Assembly (NCBI RefSeq): GCF_019623905.1
Contig: NZ_CP069370.1
Span: forward strand, 3,106,001-3,170,000
Source of the DNA: Neotabrizicola shimadae
GTDB taxonomy: Bacteria; Pseudomonadota; Alphaproteobacteria; Rhodobacterales; Rhodobacteraceae
Direction: 5' to 3'
DNA length: 64,000 nt
Shown here: positions 52,441-61,639 of the stretch, in pieces
Numbering within the stretch: position 1 is the first letter of the stretch
Layout of the letters: every line of letters starts with the position of its first letter
Made by a program: the position numbers and the translations under genes
The notes under the pieces: model-generated
Seen by the model: the letters and a program-made list of their open reading frames with translations, nothing else
What the model was told of the DNA's origin: nothing
Databases searched by the model: none

Positions 52441-53309
52441 GACTCTCGCTTCAAGGCGCTTTCGTGCCATTTGCGGAGGAGAAGGTGATTCAGCAGGGCC
52501 GTCGCCATGAAGATCACCACGCCCATCAGCGCGATCAGCAACAGCGCCGCATACATGCGGGGAATGTTCAGACGGTAGCCCGCTTCGAGGATGCGGAAGG
52601 CCAGACCCGACCCGATTCCGCCGGTGCCAGCAACATATTCAGCCACAACGGCGCCGATCAGGCTGAGGCCCCCTGCAATGCGCAGGCCACCCAGGAAATA
52701 GGGCAGCGCCGAAGGCAGTTGCAGAAAGCGCAGGCGCTGCCAGCGTGTGGCGCGATAGATCGTCATCAGGTCGCGCAGGTTGTGATCGGCCGACTTCAGG
52801 CCAAGCGTCGTGTTGGCAAGGATCGGGAAGAACGCCACGATCCAGGCGCACAGAAGAAGCGCCACATAGCGGTTCTCGACATAGATGAAAATCAGCGGCG
52901 CCACCGAGACAATGGGCGTGACCTGCAAGATCACCGCAAAGGGAAAGAAGGACATCTCCGCATAGCGGCTTTGGGTGAAGAGGATCGCCAGAAGCACGCC
53001 GCCCGTCACCGCGACGGCCAACGCCGCCAGCGTGATCTGCAAGGTCACCAGCATGGCCGGGAACAGAAGCGACCAGTCGGCGATCAGTGTCTGCACCACC
53101 AGGCCGGGGGTGGGCAGGATATATTTGGGAATGTCGTTCAGCACCACCAGCCGGTCCCAGCCGTAGATGGCAAGGACCATGACAAGGACGGGCAGAAGCC
53201 ATTTGGCAACCGCCTCGGTCCGGCGCGCGCGGGCAAAGCGGGCCTCCTCTTCGTCGTACAACTCGGCCGGCTCGGCCAGAGGAAGGGGGCGGTTTTCGGC
53301 CATGGTCAC
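52437..53309 (-). CDS. ABC transporter permease (SsuC/TauC/ThiX type)
   Basis: 290 residues, six or so hydrophobic segments after a charged N-terminus, and an EAA loop DLMTIYRATRWQRLRFLQLPSALPYFLGGLR. The annotated start is GTG at 53309, overlapping the ATPase stop; an ATG two codons later is equally possible. It pairs with the ATPase and NMT1-type receptor upstream. Confidence 0.93.
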   Translation of the reverse strand: MTMAENRPLPLAEPAELYDEEEARFARARRTEAVAKWLLPVLVMVLAIYGWDRLVVLNDIPKYILPTPGLVVQTLIADWSLLFPAMLVTLQITLAALAVAVTGGVLLAILFTQSRYAEMSFFPFAVILQVTPIVSVAPLIFIYVENRYVALLLCAWIVAFFPILANTTLGLKSADHNLRDLMTIYRATRWQRLRFLQLPSALPYFLGGLRIAGGLSLIGAVVAEYVAGTGGIGSGLAFRILEAGYRLNIPRMYAALLLIALMGVVIFMATALLNHLLLRKWHESALKRES

Positions 53310-54124
53310 GTGGCTGCCTCCAGCTCGGTATTGCCCATGGCGGCCATCAGTGCGTCCGAGGTGGCGCGCGCGATGGCGCCGTATTCGGCAGAGGTCCGGA
53401 ACGACGTGTCGCGGGGATAGGGCGTGTCGACGGTGAATTCGCTCACCACCCGTCCGGGCCGCGGGGCCATGACAAGGATGCGGTCAGACAGGAAGACGGA
53501 CTCGAAGACCGAATGGGTCACGAAGATCACGGTGCAGCCCGTGGCGGCCTTCAGCCCCAGAAGATCGTTGTTCAGCTTCTGCCGCGTGATCTCGTCCAGC
53601 GCGGCGAAGGGTTCGTCCATGAGGATGAGGCGAGGGTTCGTCACCAGCGCCCGCGCGATGGACACGCGCATTTTCATGCCGCCCGACAGCTCGCGCGGAT
53701 AGGCCCCGGCAAAGCGGTCCAGACCGACCAGGTGCAGCACCTCGTCGATGCGGGCGCGGACCGAGGCGAGGGACTGGCCGCGCAGCCGGAAGGGCAGGAA
53801 GACATTGTCCATCACGGTGGCCCAGGGCATGAGCGTGGGCTCCTGGAACACCACGCCCAGGTCGTCGGGGCTTTGCCCGCCTTCCCAGGTGATGCGCCCC
53901 GAGGTCGGGCGCATTAGCCCGGCGATCAGGCGCAAAGCGGTGGACTTGCCGCACCCCGAGGGACCCAAGAGCGAGATGAAATCGCCCTCGTTCACCGACA
54001 GGGACATGCCGCGCAGGGCGGCGACCTTGCCGTTGAACGATTTGCCGACCTCCTGCATCTGCAGGATGCGGGGGCGCTGGCCAAGGGGAAGCGTATCGCG
54101 GTGCAGCATCGGGGTCATCCGCAT
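53306..54124 (-). CDS. ABC transporter ATPase (SsuB/TauB type)
   Basis: 272 residues: Walker A GPSGCGKST, Q-loop VFQEPTLMPWATV, signature LSGGMKMRVSIARALV, Walker B LILMDEPFAALDE and switch VTHSVFESVFLSD. The layout matches the nitrate/sulfonate/pyrimidine family of importers. It lies 43 bp after the receptor gene and overlaps the permease gene. Confidence 0.94.
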   Translation of the reverse strand: MRMTPMLHRDTLPLGQRPRILQMQEVGKSFNGKVAALRGMSLSVNEGDFISLLGPSGCGKSTALRLIAGLMRPTSGRITWEGGQSPDDLGVVFQEPTLMPWATVMDNVFLPFRLRGQSLASVRARIDEVLHLVGLDRFAGAYPRELSGGMKMRVSIARALVTNPRLILMDEPFAALDEITRQKLNNDLLGLKAATGCTVIFVTHSVFESVFLSDRILVMAPRPGRVVSEFTVDTPYPRDTSFRTSAEYGAIARATSDALMAAMGNTELEAAT

Positions 54125-54167
54125 GAATGGGGGCCGCGTCGAGGGCGGCCCCCATCCAGATGGGGCA

Positions 54168-55157
54168 TCACTTCTTGAGGTCCATGCCGACCTTCTGGTT
54201 CACGAAGGCCAGGGTGTAGGATTGCTTGATGTCGATGCCATCCGGGATCACGCCCGCCGCGACCATCTTGGCGTAGAAGTCGGCCATCCGCTCGTCTGTC
54301 ATCGCGCCGACGCCAAGGGTCTCTGTATCGCCGGAATCCACGATGCCGTCCTCCTTCATCTTCTCGATGGCGAAGGCGATGGACTCGTCCGACATGTCGG
54401 GGTTGTCCTTCTTGATCATGGCGTTGGCGGCCGCGTTGTCGCCGTAGAGGTAGGTGTACCAGCCCTTGATCGAGCCATCGACGAAGCATTTCACCACGTC
54501 CGGCTTGTTGGCGATTGTGTCGGCCAGCGTCTGGATGGTGGTCGAATAGCTGGTGTATCCATTGTCGGCCAAGAGCCAGAGATCGGGCTTCCACCCCGCC
54601 TCCTTTTCCACCGAGAAGGGCTCGGAGGTGACATACCCCTGCATCCCTGACTGCTCATCGGCAATGAAGGGCGCCGAGTTGAAGGTGTAGACGGCGCGCT
54701 GTTCGGCGGTAAAGCCGATGGACATCATCCACATGTAGAAGCCGGAATAGCCGCCGTCCGAGATGAACAGCTTCAGCTTCTTGAGATCGTCGAAGCTTTT
54801 CGCCACGCCCGGATGGGTAAGGATGACCTGCGGATCCTTCTGGAACATCGCCGCGACATTCACGAGCGGCAGGCCCTGCTGCACAGCAAAGAAGCCATCC
54901 AGCGTACCGCCCATGTAGAAGTCGATGTTCCCAGCCAGCAACTGGGCCTGGTTGTTCACGGAAGGCCCGCCGGGAACGATGGTCACATCCAGCCCGCAGG
55001 CGGCATAGGTGCCGTCCGCGACGGCCTGGTAGAAGCCGCCGTGTTCGGCCTGGGCTACCCAGTTCGTCCCGTAGGTGACCTTGACGTTTTCGGCCAGGGC
55101 CGGGCTGCAAATGGTGACGATGGCCGTAACAAGCGAGAGAGAGAGTCGTCTGGACAT
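54168..55157 (-). CDS. NMT1/THI5-like periplasmic substrate-binding protein
   Basis: 329 residues with signal peptide MSRRLSLSLVTAIVTICSPALA. The mature start KVTYGTNWVAQAEHGGFYQAVADGTYAACGLDVTIVPGGP is the standard NMT1 motif; NNQAQLLAGNIDFYMGG follows. Relatives bind pyrimidines, hydroxymethylpyrimidine precursors or aromatic sulfonates. It is the first gene of the operon, divergent from ridA across 219 bp in which I saw no thiamine riboswitch. Confidence 0.93.
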   Translation of the reverse strand: MSRRLSLSLVTAIVTICSPALAENVKVTYGTNWVAQAEHGGFYQAVADGTYAACGLDVTIVPGGPSVNNQAQLLAGNIDFYMGGTLDGFFAVQQGLPLVNVAAMFQKDPQVILTHPGVAKSFDDLKKLKLFISDGGYSGFYMWMMSIGFTAEQRAVYTFNSAPFIADEQSGMQGYVTSEPFSVEKEAGWKPDLWLLADNGYTSYSTTIQTLADTIANKPDVVKCFVDGSIKGWYTYLYGDNAAANAMIKKDNPDMSDESIAFAIEKMKEDGIVDSGDTETLGVGAMTDERMADFYAKMVAAGVIPDGIDIKQSYTLAFVNQKVGMDLKK

Positions 55158-55376
55158 CCGAAACCTCGTTGATTCTGCGCATTGATACTCGGGCCAAACC
55201 GTCGCCCTGGAACGCGCCGGTCGCCATCGGACCGATGCTTTGTCGAACCTTGCGGCGTTTCGGGGGCAGGCGCGGAAAATCTGCCCTGTTTCCGGGCATT
55301 GCGAGAAACGGCCCGACCTCGCCCATTCAGGTCGCCGGGTCTGGTGCTAGGCTGACGCCAACGTAAGGAGCGAGCG

Positions 55377-55799
55377 ATGACCGAAGACCGGATGCCGGGG
55401 TTCCCTGTTCCGCAAAGTCTGACCCCTTCCACCTTGCCGCCACCCTTTGCGCGATATGCCCATGGCGTTGCCGTCCCTCACCGGTGCCGGTGGGTTTTGA
55501 CGTCGGGCCAGCTTGGCGTGATGGCTGATGGCACGATCCCGGAGGGAGCCCTCGCCCAGGCGCGCCTTTGCTTTGCCCATTGCGAAGCGATCCTTGCTGC
55601 GGCGGAGATGACCCCCGCCGACGTCGTCCGCATCAATGCCTTCGTGACCGACCGGGCCCATATGGCCGGCTACATGGCGGCGCGCGACGAATGGCTCTCT
55701 GCCGCCGACCGCCTGCCGGCTTCGACCCTCGTGATCGTGTCCGGCTTCACGCGACCGGAGTTTGTGGTCGAAGTCGAAGTGACCGCCGCACGGGCCTGA
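55377..55799 (+). CDS. RidA-family protein
   Basis: 140 residues of the YjgF/YER057c/UK114 family: YAHGVAVPHRCRWVLTSGQLG, VVRINAFVTDRAHM and RLPASTLVIVSGF. The canonical RidA arginine that salt-bridges imine substrates appears as the R of DRLPAS or FTRPEF; alignment is needed to decide. Rid proteins hydrolyse reactive enamines and imines, or aminoacrylates. It is divergent from the NMT1/deaminase operon, suggesting it clears a reactive imine or aminoacrylate from that pathway. Confidence 0.88.
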   Translation: MTEDRMPGFPVPQSLTPSTLPPPFARYAHGVAVPHRCRWVLTSGQLGVMADGTIPEGALAQARLCFAHCEAILAAAEMTPADVVRINAFVTDRAHMAGYMAARDEWLSAADRLPASTLVIVSGFTRPEFVVEVEVTAARA

Positions 55800-55863
55800 T
55801 ACGCGGACGGCTGCAAAGACAGGATTGCAGGGCCGGGACACAGGCCGCGCCGAAGCGCGCCCA

Positions 55864-57006
55864 TCATGCGACGCGGCACCCTGCAACCCAGGTTCCGCGC
55901 AGTTGCGCCGTGGGCCCCAGACGACGCAGGCGCACCAGATCGGCGCGCAGGCCCGTCTGGATGCGGCCGCGGTCGGCCAGGCCGGCCGCACGCGCAGGAT
56001 GGGCAGTGACAGAGGCGATGCCGCGGGCCATGTCGCCCCACAGATCGCCCAGCATCAGTGCCCCCGTCAGAAGCGCGGCAGGAACATAGTCCGATGACAG
56101 GATGTCCAGCGTGCCCTCGCGCGCCAGGTTCGCCGCAGCGACATTGCCGGAATGAGAGCCGCCACGGATCAGGTTGGGCGCCCCCATCATCACGAGGATC
56201 CCAAGGTCGTGGCAAGCCCGGGCAGCTTCCGGCGTGGTAGGGAACTCGGCGAAGCGCACGCCCTGGGCGGCGGATTTCTCCACCTGGTCCTCGGTCGTGT
56301 CGTCGTGGCTGGCCAGTACGGCGCCGCAGCGCGCCGCGGCGGCCAGCGTTGCCGCCTCGTGCGCGGCACGGAAACGCTCGCCCATCTCGCGCTGCTCAGC
56401 GAGGAATTCGATGAAGGCATCGTCCGACATGCCGTGTTTGCCCTGCATGTAGACGCGCAGTTGCGTGATGTCGCGGAACTGGCGCTGGCCGGGCGTGTGG
56501 TCCATCAGGCTGATGATGCCAACGCCGTCTTCGGACGTGAACTGCGCCAGTTCTTCGGCCAATGTCTCTGAACATATCTCGGCACGAAGATGCAGGCGGT
56601 GGCTGATGCGCAGCACGCCCTGGGCGGTGAGACCGAGGATTTCGTGTGCGACGGCGCGGGCATATTCGGCCAGCTTGCCGCGAGGCGCAGTCACGACCGA
56701 GCCCACTCGCAAGGCGTCGAAGACGGTTGTGATGCCGGTTCCGGCAAGTTCGGCATCATGGGCGAGAATGGCGGCAGCATGGGGCCAGTCCACGCCGGGG
56801 CGCGGCTGGATATGGCGCTCCAGGTTGTCGGTGTGCAGTTCCACCAGACCGGGAATGACCAGGTCGCCGTCGCAATCAACGGCACCGGGCGGGACGCCAG
56901 CGCCGGGCGCGATGTCGGCGATGGTCCCGTCACGGACAAGCACCGCGCCACGCAGCACCCCATCGGGCAGCACCAGGTCAGCATTGGCAAGGATGGTGTC
57001 GGTCAT
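55864..57006 (-). CDS. phnM: PhnM, triphosphate-ribose-phosphonate diphosphohydrolase
   Basis: 380-residue amidohydrolase-fold enzyme of the C-P lyase pathway that releases pyrophosphate from alkylphosphonate ribose triphosphate. Metal motifs: GLVELHTDNLERH, FDALRVGSVV, SLMDHTPGQRQ, LASHDDTTEDQV and SSDYVPAALL. It is the last gene of the phn operon, 14 bp after phnN. Confidence 0.96.
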   Translation of the reverse strand: MTDTILANADLVLPDGVLRGAVLVRDGTIADIAPGAGVPPGAVDCDGDLVIPGLVELHTDNLERHIQPRPGVDWPHAAAILAHDAELAGTGITTVFDALRVGSVVTAPRGKLAEYARAVAHEILGLTAQGVLRISHRLHLRAEICSETLAEELAQFTSEDGVGIISLMDHTPGQRQFRDITQLRVYMQGKHGMSDDAFIEFLAEQREMGERFRAAHEAATLAAAARCGAVLASHDDTTEDQVEKSAAQGVRFAEFPTTPEAARACHDLGILVMMGAPNLIRGGSHSGNVAAANLAREGTLDILSSDYVPAALLTGALMLGDLWGDMARGIASVTAHPARAAGLADRGRIQTGLRADLVRLRRLGPTAQLRGTWVAGCRVA

Positions 57007-57020
57007 GGCGCAGAGGTCTC

Positions 57021-57566
57021 CTATAGGGCGCGGGCCTCTGCCAGCGCGGCCAGGAAGCGGGCGATCCCGACTTCGCGGCTCGTGTCGTTCACGATGCGCC
57101 AGATGCGCGGTCCGGCCGGCAGGTCTGGCACCTGCCGCGCCAAGCGGGCGCGCCGATCCTCGGCCGCCTCGCGGCCACGGGCGGCGATCCGTGCGGCCAG
57201 AACAGGCTCGGGCGCGGTGACCATCAGCACCGCAAGGCCCGGAAACCGGGCCAGCGCCTGCGGCAAGGCTGCACGCGAACCGTTGAAAATCACATCGCGG
57301 CCAAGCGCCATCCCCGCGAACTCGGCTTCGGGAATGCCATAGTCAAGCCCATGGGCCTGCCAGGACAGTGCAAACTCGCCCGCGGCCTGCCGCACTGCGA
57401 AATCCGCAGCCCGCGCGGCCTCTGACGGCTCGTCGCCCGGCACGGGCTTTCGCGTCACCACGCGCCGCGCCCAGTACAGGCATGGATCTGCCGCCACCGC
57501 CCCTGCGATCAATGTGTCCTTGCCGGCCCCCGATGGCCCGACCACGGCGAAGACCCTCCCCGTCAT
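57021..57566 (-). CDS. phnN: PhnN, ribose 1,5-bisphosphate phosphokinase
   Basis: 181 residues, guanylate-kinase-like P-loop enzyme: VFAVVGPSGAGKDTL, ARRVVTRKP and SWQAHGLDYGIP. It phosphorylates ribose 1,5-bisphosphate to PRPP so that the C-P lyase by-product is salvaged. Overlaps phnL by 4 bp. Confidence 0.95.
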   Translation of the reverse strand: MTGRVFAVVGPSGAGKDTLIAGAVAADPCLYWARRVVTRKPVPGDEPSEAARAADFAVRQAAGEFALSWQAHGLDYGIPEAEFAGMALGRDVIFNGSRAALPQALARFPGLAVLMVTAPEPVLAARIAARGREAAEDRRARLARQVPDLPAGPRIWRIVNDTSREVGIARFLAALAEARAL

Positions 57567-58246
57567 GCCGCCTTCCCGGGCGTGAATCCGGTCACATCCA
57601 CCAGACGGTCGCAGACCCGCGCCCGCGCCGCCTCGTCATGGAAGATGCCCAGGATGGCGGTGCCACGCTTCTTGGCCTCTTCGATCAACCCCAGCACCAC
57701 CTCGCGGTTGCCGGCGTCCAGGCTGGCGGTCGGCTCGTCCAGCAGAAGCACCGGCCAGGCATGGGCGAAGCCCCGGGCGATGTTCACCCGCTGCTGCTCG
57801 CCGCCAGAGAATGTGGTGGGCGAAAGGCCCCAGAGCCGCTGCGGAATGTTCAGCCGCGCCAAGAGTTCGGCCGCCCGCTCGCGCGCCGCTTCGGCCGGGT
57901 GATTCAGCGCCAGGAGCGGCTCGGCCACCACGTCCAGTGTCGGCACGCGCGGCACGACCCGCAGAAACTGACTGACATAGCCAAGCGTCGCACGGCGCAG
58001 GCCCACGATGACACGCGGGTCGGCGCCCACCACTTCGATGCCCGCCACGCGGATCGACCCGGCGCCGGCCAGGTAATTGCCCCAGATCATCCGCATGAGC
58101 GTTGACTTGCCTGCGCCCGAGGCGCCGGTCAGCCCCACACATTCGCCTGGGGCAACCGTCAGCGCCGCGCCGCGCATCACCGGAATCACCGTGCCGCCCT
58201 GGGTATGCAGCGTGAAGTCCTTCGACAGGTCGGAAACGCGGATCAT
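57563..58246 (-). CDS. phnL: PhnL, C-P lyase complex ABC-type ATPase
   Basis: 227 residues: Walker A GASGAGKST, signature FSGGEQQRVNIARGF, Walker B VLLLDEPTASLD. PhnL-type features are the N-terminal VSDLSKDFTLHTQGG and FLRVVPRVPTLDVVAEPLL. It is not a transporter part; it associates with the PhnGHIJ core. 3 bp separate it from phnK. Confidence 0.95.
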   Translation of the reverse strand: MIRVSDLSKDFTLHTQGGTVIPVMRGAALTVAPGECVGLTGASGAGKSTLMRMIWGNYLAGAGSIRVAGIEVVGADPRVIVGLRRATLGYVSQFLRVVPRVPTLDVVAEPLLALNHPAEAARERAAELLARLNIPQRLWGLSPTTFSGGEQQRVNIARGFAHAWPVLLLDEPTASLDAGNREVVLGLIEEAKKRGTAILGIFHDEAARARVCDRLVDVTGFTPGKAA

Positions 58247-58249
58247 GGC

Positions 58250-59074
58250 TCAGACCTGCAGCACGGAAGAGACGAGAAGCTGGGTGTAGGGATGCTGGGG
58301 ATCGTCCAGCACCTGGTCGGTCAGCCCCTGCTCCACCACATGCCCGCCCTTCATCACCATGAGCCGGTCCGCCAGCAGCCGCACCACGGCCAGGTCATGC
58401 GTGACGATGATGGCGGAAAGGCCCATCTGACGCACCAGCCCGCGCAACAGGTCCAGGAGCCGCGCCTGCACGCTGACATCCAGACCCCCAGTGGGTTCGT
58501 CCATGAACACCAGCCGCGGCCCGGTCACCAGGTTGCGCGCGATCTGAAGCCGCTGCTGCATTCCGCCCGAAAATGCACGGGGCCGGTCGTCGATGCGGTC
58601 GGGCGCGATCTCTACCCGAGCGAGCCAATCCAGCGCCTGCCCGCGGATATCGCCATAGTGCCGGGCACCCACGGCCATCAGGCGCTCGCCCACGTTGCCG
58701 CCCGCACTCACGTCCATGCGCAACCCGTCGCGAGGGTTCTGGTGGACGAAGGCCCAGTCGGTGCGCATCAGCCGGCGCCGCTCGGCCTCGGTAAGCTTCA
58801 GCGTGTCGCGCGGGCCTTCGCTTGTCTCGAACACCACCTGGCCCTCCTCGGGCCGAAGGTGTCCAGCCAGCGAGGCAAGGAGCGTGGACTTGCCCGATCC
58901 GCTTTCGCCAACGATCCCCAACACCTCGCCGGGCCAAAGGTCAAAGCTGACACCGGTGCAGCCGACCCGATGGCCGTAGCGCTTTTCCAGGCCCCGGACA
59001 GACAGGAGCGGGCGATCCTCCAAAGCGGGGGTTTCCTGCGAGGACCTTCTCCCCAACTCAACCGACGGGCTCAT
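58250..59074 (-). CDS. phnK: PhnK, C-P lyase complex ABC-type ATPase
   Basis: 274 residues from the ATG at 59074, which overlaps the phnJ stop. Walker A GESGSGKST, signature FSGGMQQRLQIARNLV, Walker B LVFMDEPTGGLDVSVQARLLDLLRG and a terminal oligopeptide-permease-like DDPQHPYTQLL. It binds the PhnJ part of the core complex. Confidence 0.95.
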   Translation of the reverse strand: MSPSVELGRRSSQETPALEDRPLLSVRGLEKRYGHRVGCTGVSFDLWPGEVLGIVGESGSGKSTLLASLAGHLRPEEGQVVFETSEGPRDTLKLTEAERRRLMRTDWAFVHQNPRDGLRMDVSAGGNVGERLMAVGARHYGDIRGQALDWLARVEIAPDRIDDRPRAFSGGMQQRLQIARNLVTGPRLVFMDEPTGGLDVSVQARLLDLLRGLVRQMGLSAIIVTHDLAVVRLLADRLMVMKGGHVVEQGLTDQVLDDPQHPYTQLLVSSVLQV

Positions 59075-59991
59075 GACTGCGCCGCCTGTTCGAGGTCGGT
59101 TCCCTCTTCTCGAGGGGATGAGGATCGGGATTGCGTGGCATCGTCCGTCGGGCCGAAACCCTGTTCCACCCGGCCTCGGCAATAATCCGTATCGGAACAG
59201 ACGAACATTCGACCGCCCAGGTCGTCAGTGATCACCTCGTCAAGATAACTGCCGGTGGCGCCACACAGGGCACAGGCGTGATCCGCCTTCGACGCCACGA
59301 AAGGATGATCGTCGAAATCAAGGCTCACCACGTCGCTATAGGGCGGCACAGCATAGATGCGCTGTTCGCGCCCCGCACCGAACAACAGGATCGCCGGGTT
59401 GTCCGAAAGCTTCGGGTTGTCGAACTTCGGGATGGGTGAGGGATCCATGACATAGCGCCCCTCGACCTTCACCGGATAATCGTAAGAAGTTGCGATCTGT
59501 CCGTGCCGGGCAATGTCCTCGTACAGCTTTACCTGCATCAGCCCGTATTCCTCCAGCTCGTGCATTCGCCGCGTCTCGGTTTCGCGTGGTTCCAGAAAGC
59601 GCAGCGGTTCCGGGATCGGCACCTGGAACACCAGGATCTGATCCTCGGTCAGCTGTTCCTCCGGGATGCGGTGGCGGGTCTGGATCACCGTCGCCTCGGC
59701 GGTGCGCTCGGTCGTGGCCACGCCTGCGGTGCGCTGGAAGAACCGGCGGATCGACACGGCGTTGGTCGTGTCGTCCGCGCCCTGGTCGATGACCTTGAGC
59801 CGGTCCTCGGGCACAAGGCAAGCCGCCGTTACCTGCACACCGCCCGTGCCCCAGCCGTAGGGCATCGGCATCTCGCGGCTGGCAAAGGGCACCTGATAGC
59901 CGGGGATCGCCACCGCCTTCAGAATGGCGCGCCGGATCATCCGCTTGGTGTCCTCGTCGAGGTAGGCGAAATTGTAGGCGTCCCCGGTCAT
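59071..59991 (-). CDS. phnJ: PhnJ, radical-SAM C-P lyase
   Basis: 306 residues from the ATG at 59991 (MTGDAYNFAYLDE), overlapping the phnI stop. It breaks the carbon-phosphorus bond by radical S-adenosylmethionine chemistry. The unusual cluster cysteines are visible as CALCG (C240, C243) and in VCSDTDYCRGR, the last of which includes the catalytic thiol. The C-terminal about 30 residues are a charged tail that overlaps phnK coding. Confidence 0.96.
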   Translation of the reverse strand: MTGDAYNFAYLDEDTKRMIRRAILKAVAIPGYQVPFASREMPMPYGWGTGGVQVTAACLVPEDRLKVIDQGADDTTNAVSIRRFFQRTAGVATTERTAEATVIQTRHRIPEEQLTEDQILVFQVPIPEPLRFLEPRETETRRMHELEEYGLMQVKLYEDIARHGQIATSYDYPVKVEGRYVMDPSPIPKFDNPKLSDNPAILLFGAGREQRIYAVPPYSDVVSLDFDDHPFVASKADHACALCGATGSYLDEVITDDLGGRMFVCSDTDYCRGRVEQGFGPTDDATQSRSSSPREEGTDLEQAAQS

Positions 59992-61073
59992 TCCGCCGCC
60001 TCCTGCCCCGCCATCGCCTCGGCCCGCAGCTTGCGGATCAGTTCCAGTTCGGCCTGGAAGTCGACGTAGTGCGGCAGCTTGATGTGCTCCAGAAAACCTG
60101 TGGCCTGCACGTTGTCGGCATGAGAGAGGACGAATTCCTCGTCCTGGGCCGGAGCGCCCAAGTATTCCTCGCCAAGTTCCTGCCAGCGCAGGGCCCGGTC
60201 CACCAGGCTGACCGCCAGCGCCTTGCGTTCGGATTGGCCGAAAGCCAGCCCATAGCCGCGGGTGAACTGCGCCGGCTCGGTGGCCGAGCCCTTGAACTGG
60301 TTCACCGTCTCGCATTCGGTGACCTCGATCGCGCCGATCTCGACCGCGAAGCCAAGCTCGGGGAGGTCGAATTCGACCGCGACCAGGCCGATCCGCAGTT
60401 CTCCGACAAAGGCATGCGTCCGGCCATAGCCACGCTGCGTGGAATAGGCGAGCGATAGCAGGAACCCCTCGTCGCCCCGTGCCAGGGCCTGCAACCGCAG
60501 CGCACGGTCGGCAGGTAGCTCCAGAGGTTCGCGGGTCAGGTCGGCCGGTTCCGCGGACCCGGCCGGCGCAGGCTCGATCAGCCCGTCTCGGTCCAGAAGA
60601 CCCATGACATGCGGCACCGGTTCAGGCCGCGCTTCGGCCTGCGCGGCGCTTGGCGGGGCCTCACCTTCGGCGGCCAGCGCAAAATCCAGCAGCCGATGGG
60701 TGTAGTCGAACGTCGGCCCCAGGATCTGGCCGCCCGGAAGATCCTTGAACGTGGCCGAAACACGACGCGCAATCTCCATCCGCGCGGTGTCCACTGGGCG
60801 CGACGCACCAAGGCGGGGCAGCGTGGTGCGATAGGCCCGGATCAGGAAGATCGCCTCAATCAGGTCGCCCCGCGCCTGCTTGATCGCCAGTGCCGCCAGA
60901 TCGGGATCGTAGAGCGACCCCTCGGCCATGACCCGGTTGACCGCCAAAGCCATTTGCTCGCGGATCTGCGCTACAGACAGTTCCGATACCGAGGCGTCGC
61001 CGCGCCGTGCCTCTGCCAGCCAGGCATGGGCATTCTCGATGGCCCGCTCGCCGCCCTTCACCGCCACATACAT
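59988..61073 (-). CDS. phnI: PhnI, nucleosidase subunit of C-P lyase
   Basis: 361 residues. MYVAVKGGERAIENAHAWL at the N-terminus and SHADNVQATGFLEHIKLPHYVDFQAELELIR at the C-terminus are diagnostic. PhnI displaces adenine from ATP with the phosphonate (with PhnG, H, L). Overlaps phnJ by 4 bp and phnH by 1 bp. Confidence 0.97.
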   Translation of the reverse strand: MYVAVKGGERAIENAHAWLAEARRGDASVSELSVAQIREQMALAVNRVMAEGSLYDPDLAALAIKQARGDLIEAIFLIRAYRTTLPRLGASRPVDTARMEIARRVSATFKDLPGGQILGPTFDYTHRLLDFALAAEGEAPPSAAQAEARPEPVPHVMGLLDRDGLIEPAPAGSAEPADLTREPLELPADRALRLQALARGDEGFLLSLAYSTQRGYGRTHAFVGELRIGLVAVEFDLPELGFAVEIGAIEVTECETVNQFKGSATEPAQFTRGYGLAFGQSERKALAVSLVDRALRWQELGEEYLGAPAQDEEFVLSHADNVQATGFLEHIKLPHYVDFQAELELIRKLRAEAMAGQEAAE

Positions 61074-61639
61074 CAGGCCGCCTCCACACGGGTGGACCGG
61101 GGCAAGGCCGCGACGCGGGAGCCGCAGGTCAGGATGCAGTCGAAGCCCAACGGGAACAGCGCGCGGTTGGCCTGGAAGGCCGCCGCCTCGGGCAGTGACA
61201 GCCGGGCCGTGTCGCGGATGCCGGGGCCGGCCAGGCGCGGGCCTTCGGAATCCAGACGGTCTGTCTCGATGATCAGCGTCGCCGAACGGTCGGGGTAGTC
61301 AGGCTGGCCGATGCGGAACCGGGTCACGGGCTGCAGATCGGGCCATCGGCCCAGGGCCAGCACCGCCTGCTCGGCCCCGCAAAGCGGCGCACCGGTATGG
61401 AAGGTCAGCCAGGCGCGCAGATCGGCGGTGTCATGCGAGGGGGCGAGGTGGAGGGGTGTCGTCGGATCGGCGAGCACCAGAAGCACCGCCGCCGCCGCGG
61501 GCGAGAGCGGGGCGGGGGGTGACAGACGGGGCAGTTCCTCGATGCGACCGGGCCGGGCCATCGCCTGCAGCACGGCGCGGAAAGCCAAGGCCGACTGGCG
61601 CGGCGGATCGGTGAAGCCGCCGTCAAGGGCAAGTGTCAT
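61073..61639 (-). CDS. phnH: PhnH, C-P lyase core subunit
   Basis: 188 residues. GFTDPPRQSALAFRAVLQAMARPGRI at the N-terminus is the standard PhnH opening; FPLGFDCILTCGSRVAALPRSTRV ends it. A structural subunit of the PhnGHIJ complex. Overlaps phnG by 4 bp. Confidence 0.96.
   Translation of the reverse strand: MTLALDGGFTDPPRQSALAFRAVLQAMARPGRIEELPRLSPPAPLSPAAAAVLLVLADPTTPLHLAPSHDTADLRAWLTFHTGAPLCGAEQAVLALGRWPDLQPVTRFRIGQPDYPDRSATLIIETDRLDSEGPRLAGPGIRDTARLSLPEAAAFQANRALFPLGFDCILTCGSRVAALPRSTRVEAA

Noticed and set aside
55158-55376. Possible thiamine-pyrophosphate riboswitch before the NMT1/THI5-like gene
   Set aside because: I looked for the CUGAGA-type core and paired helices on the minus strand and did not find them.
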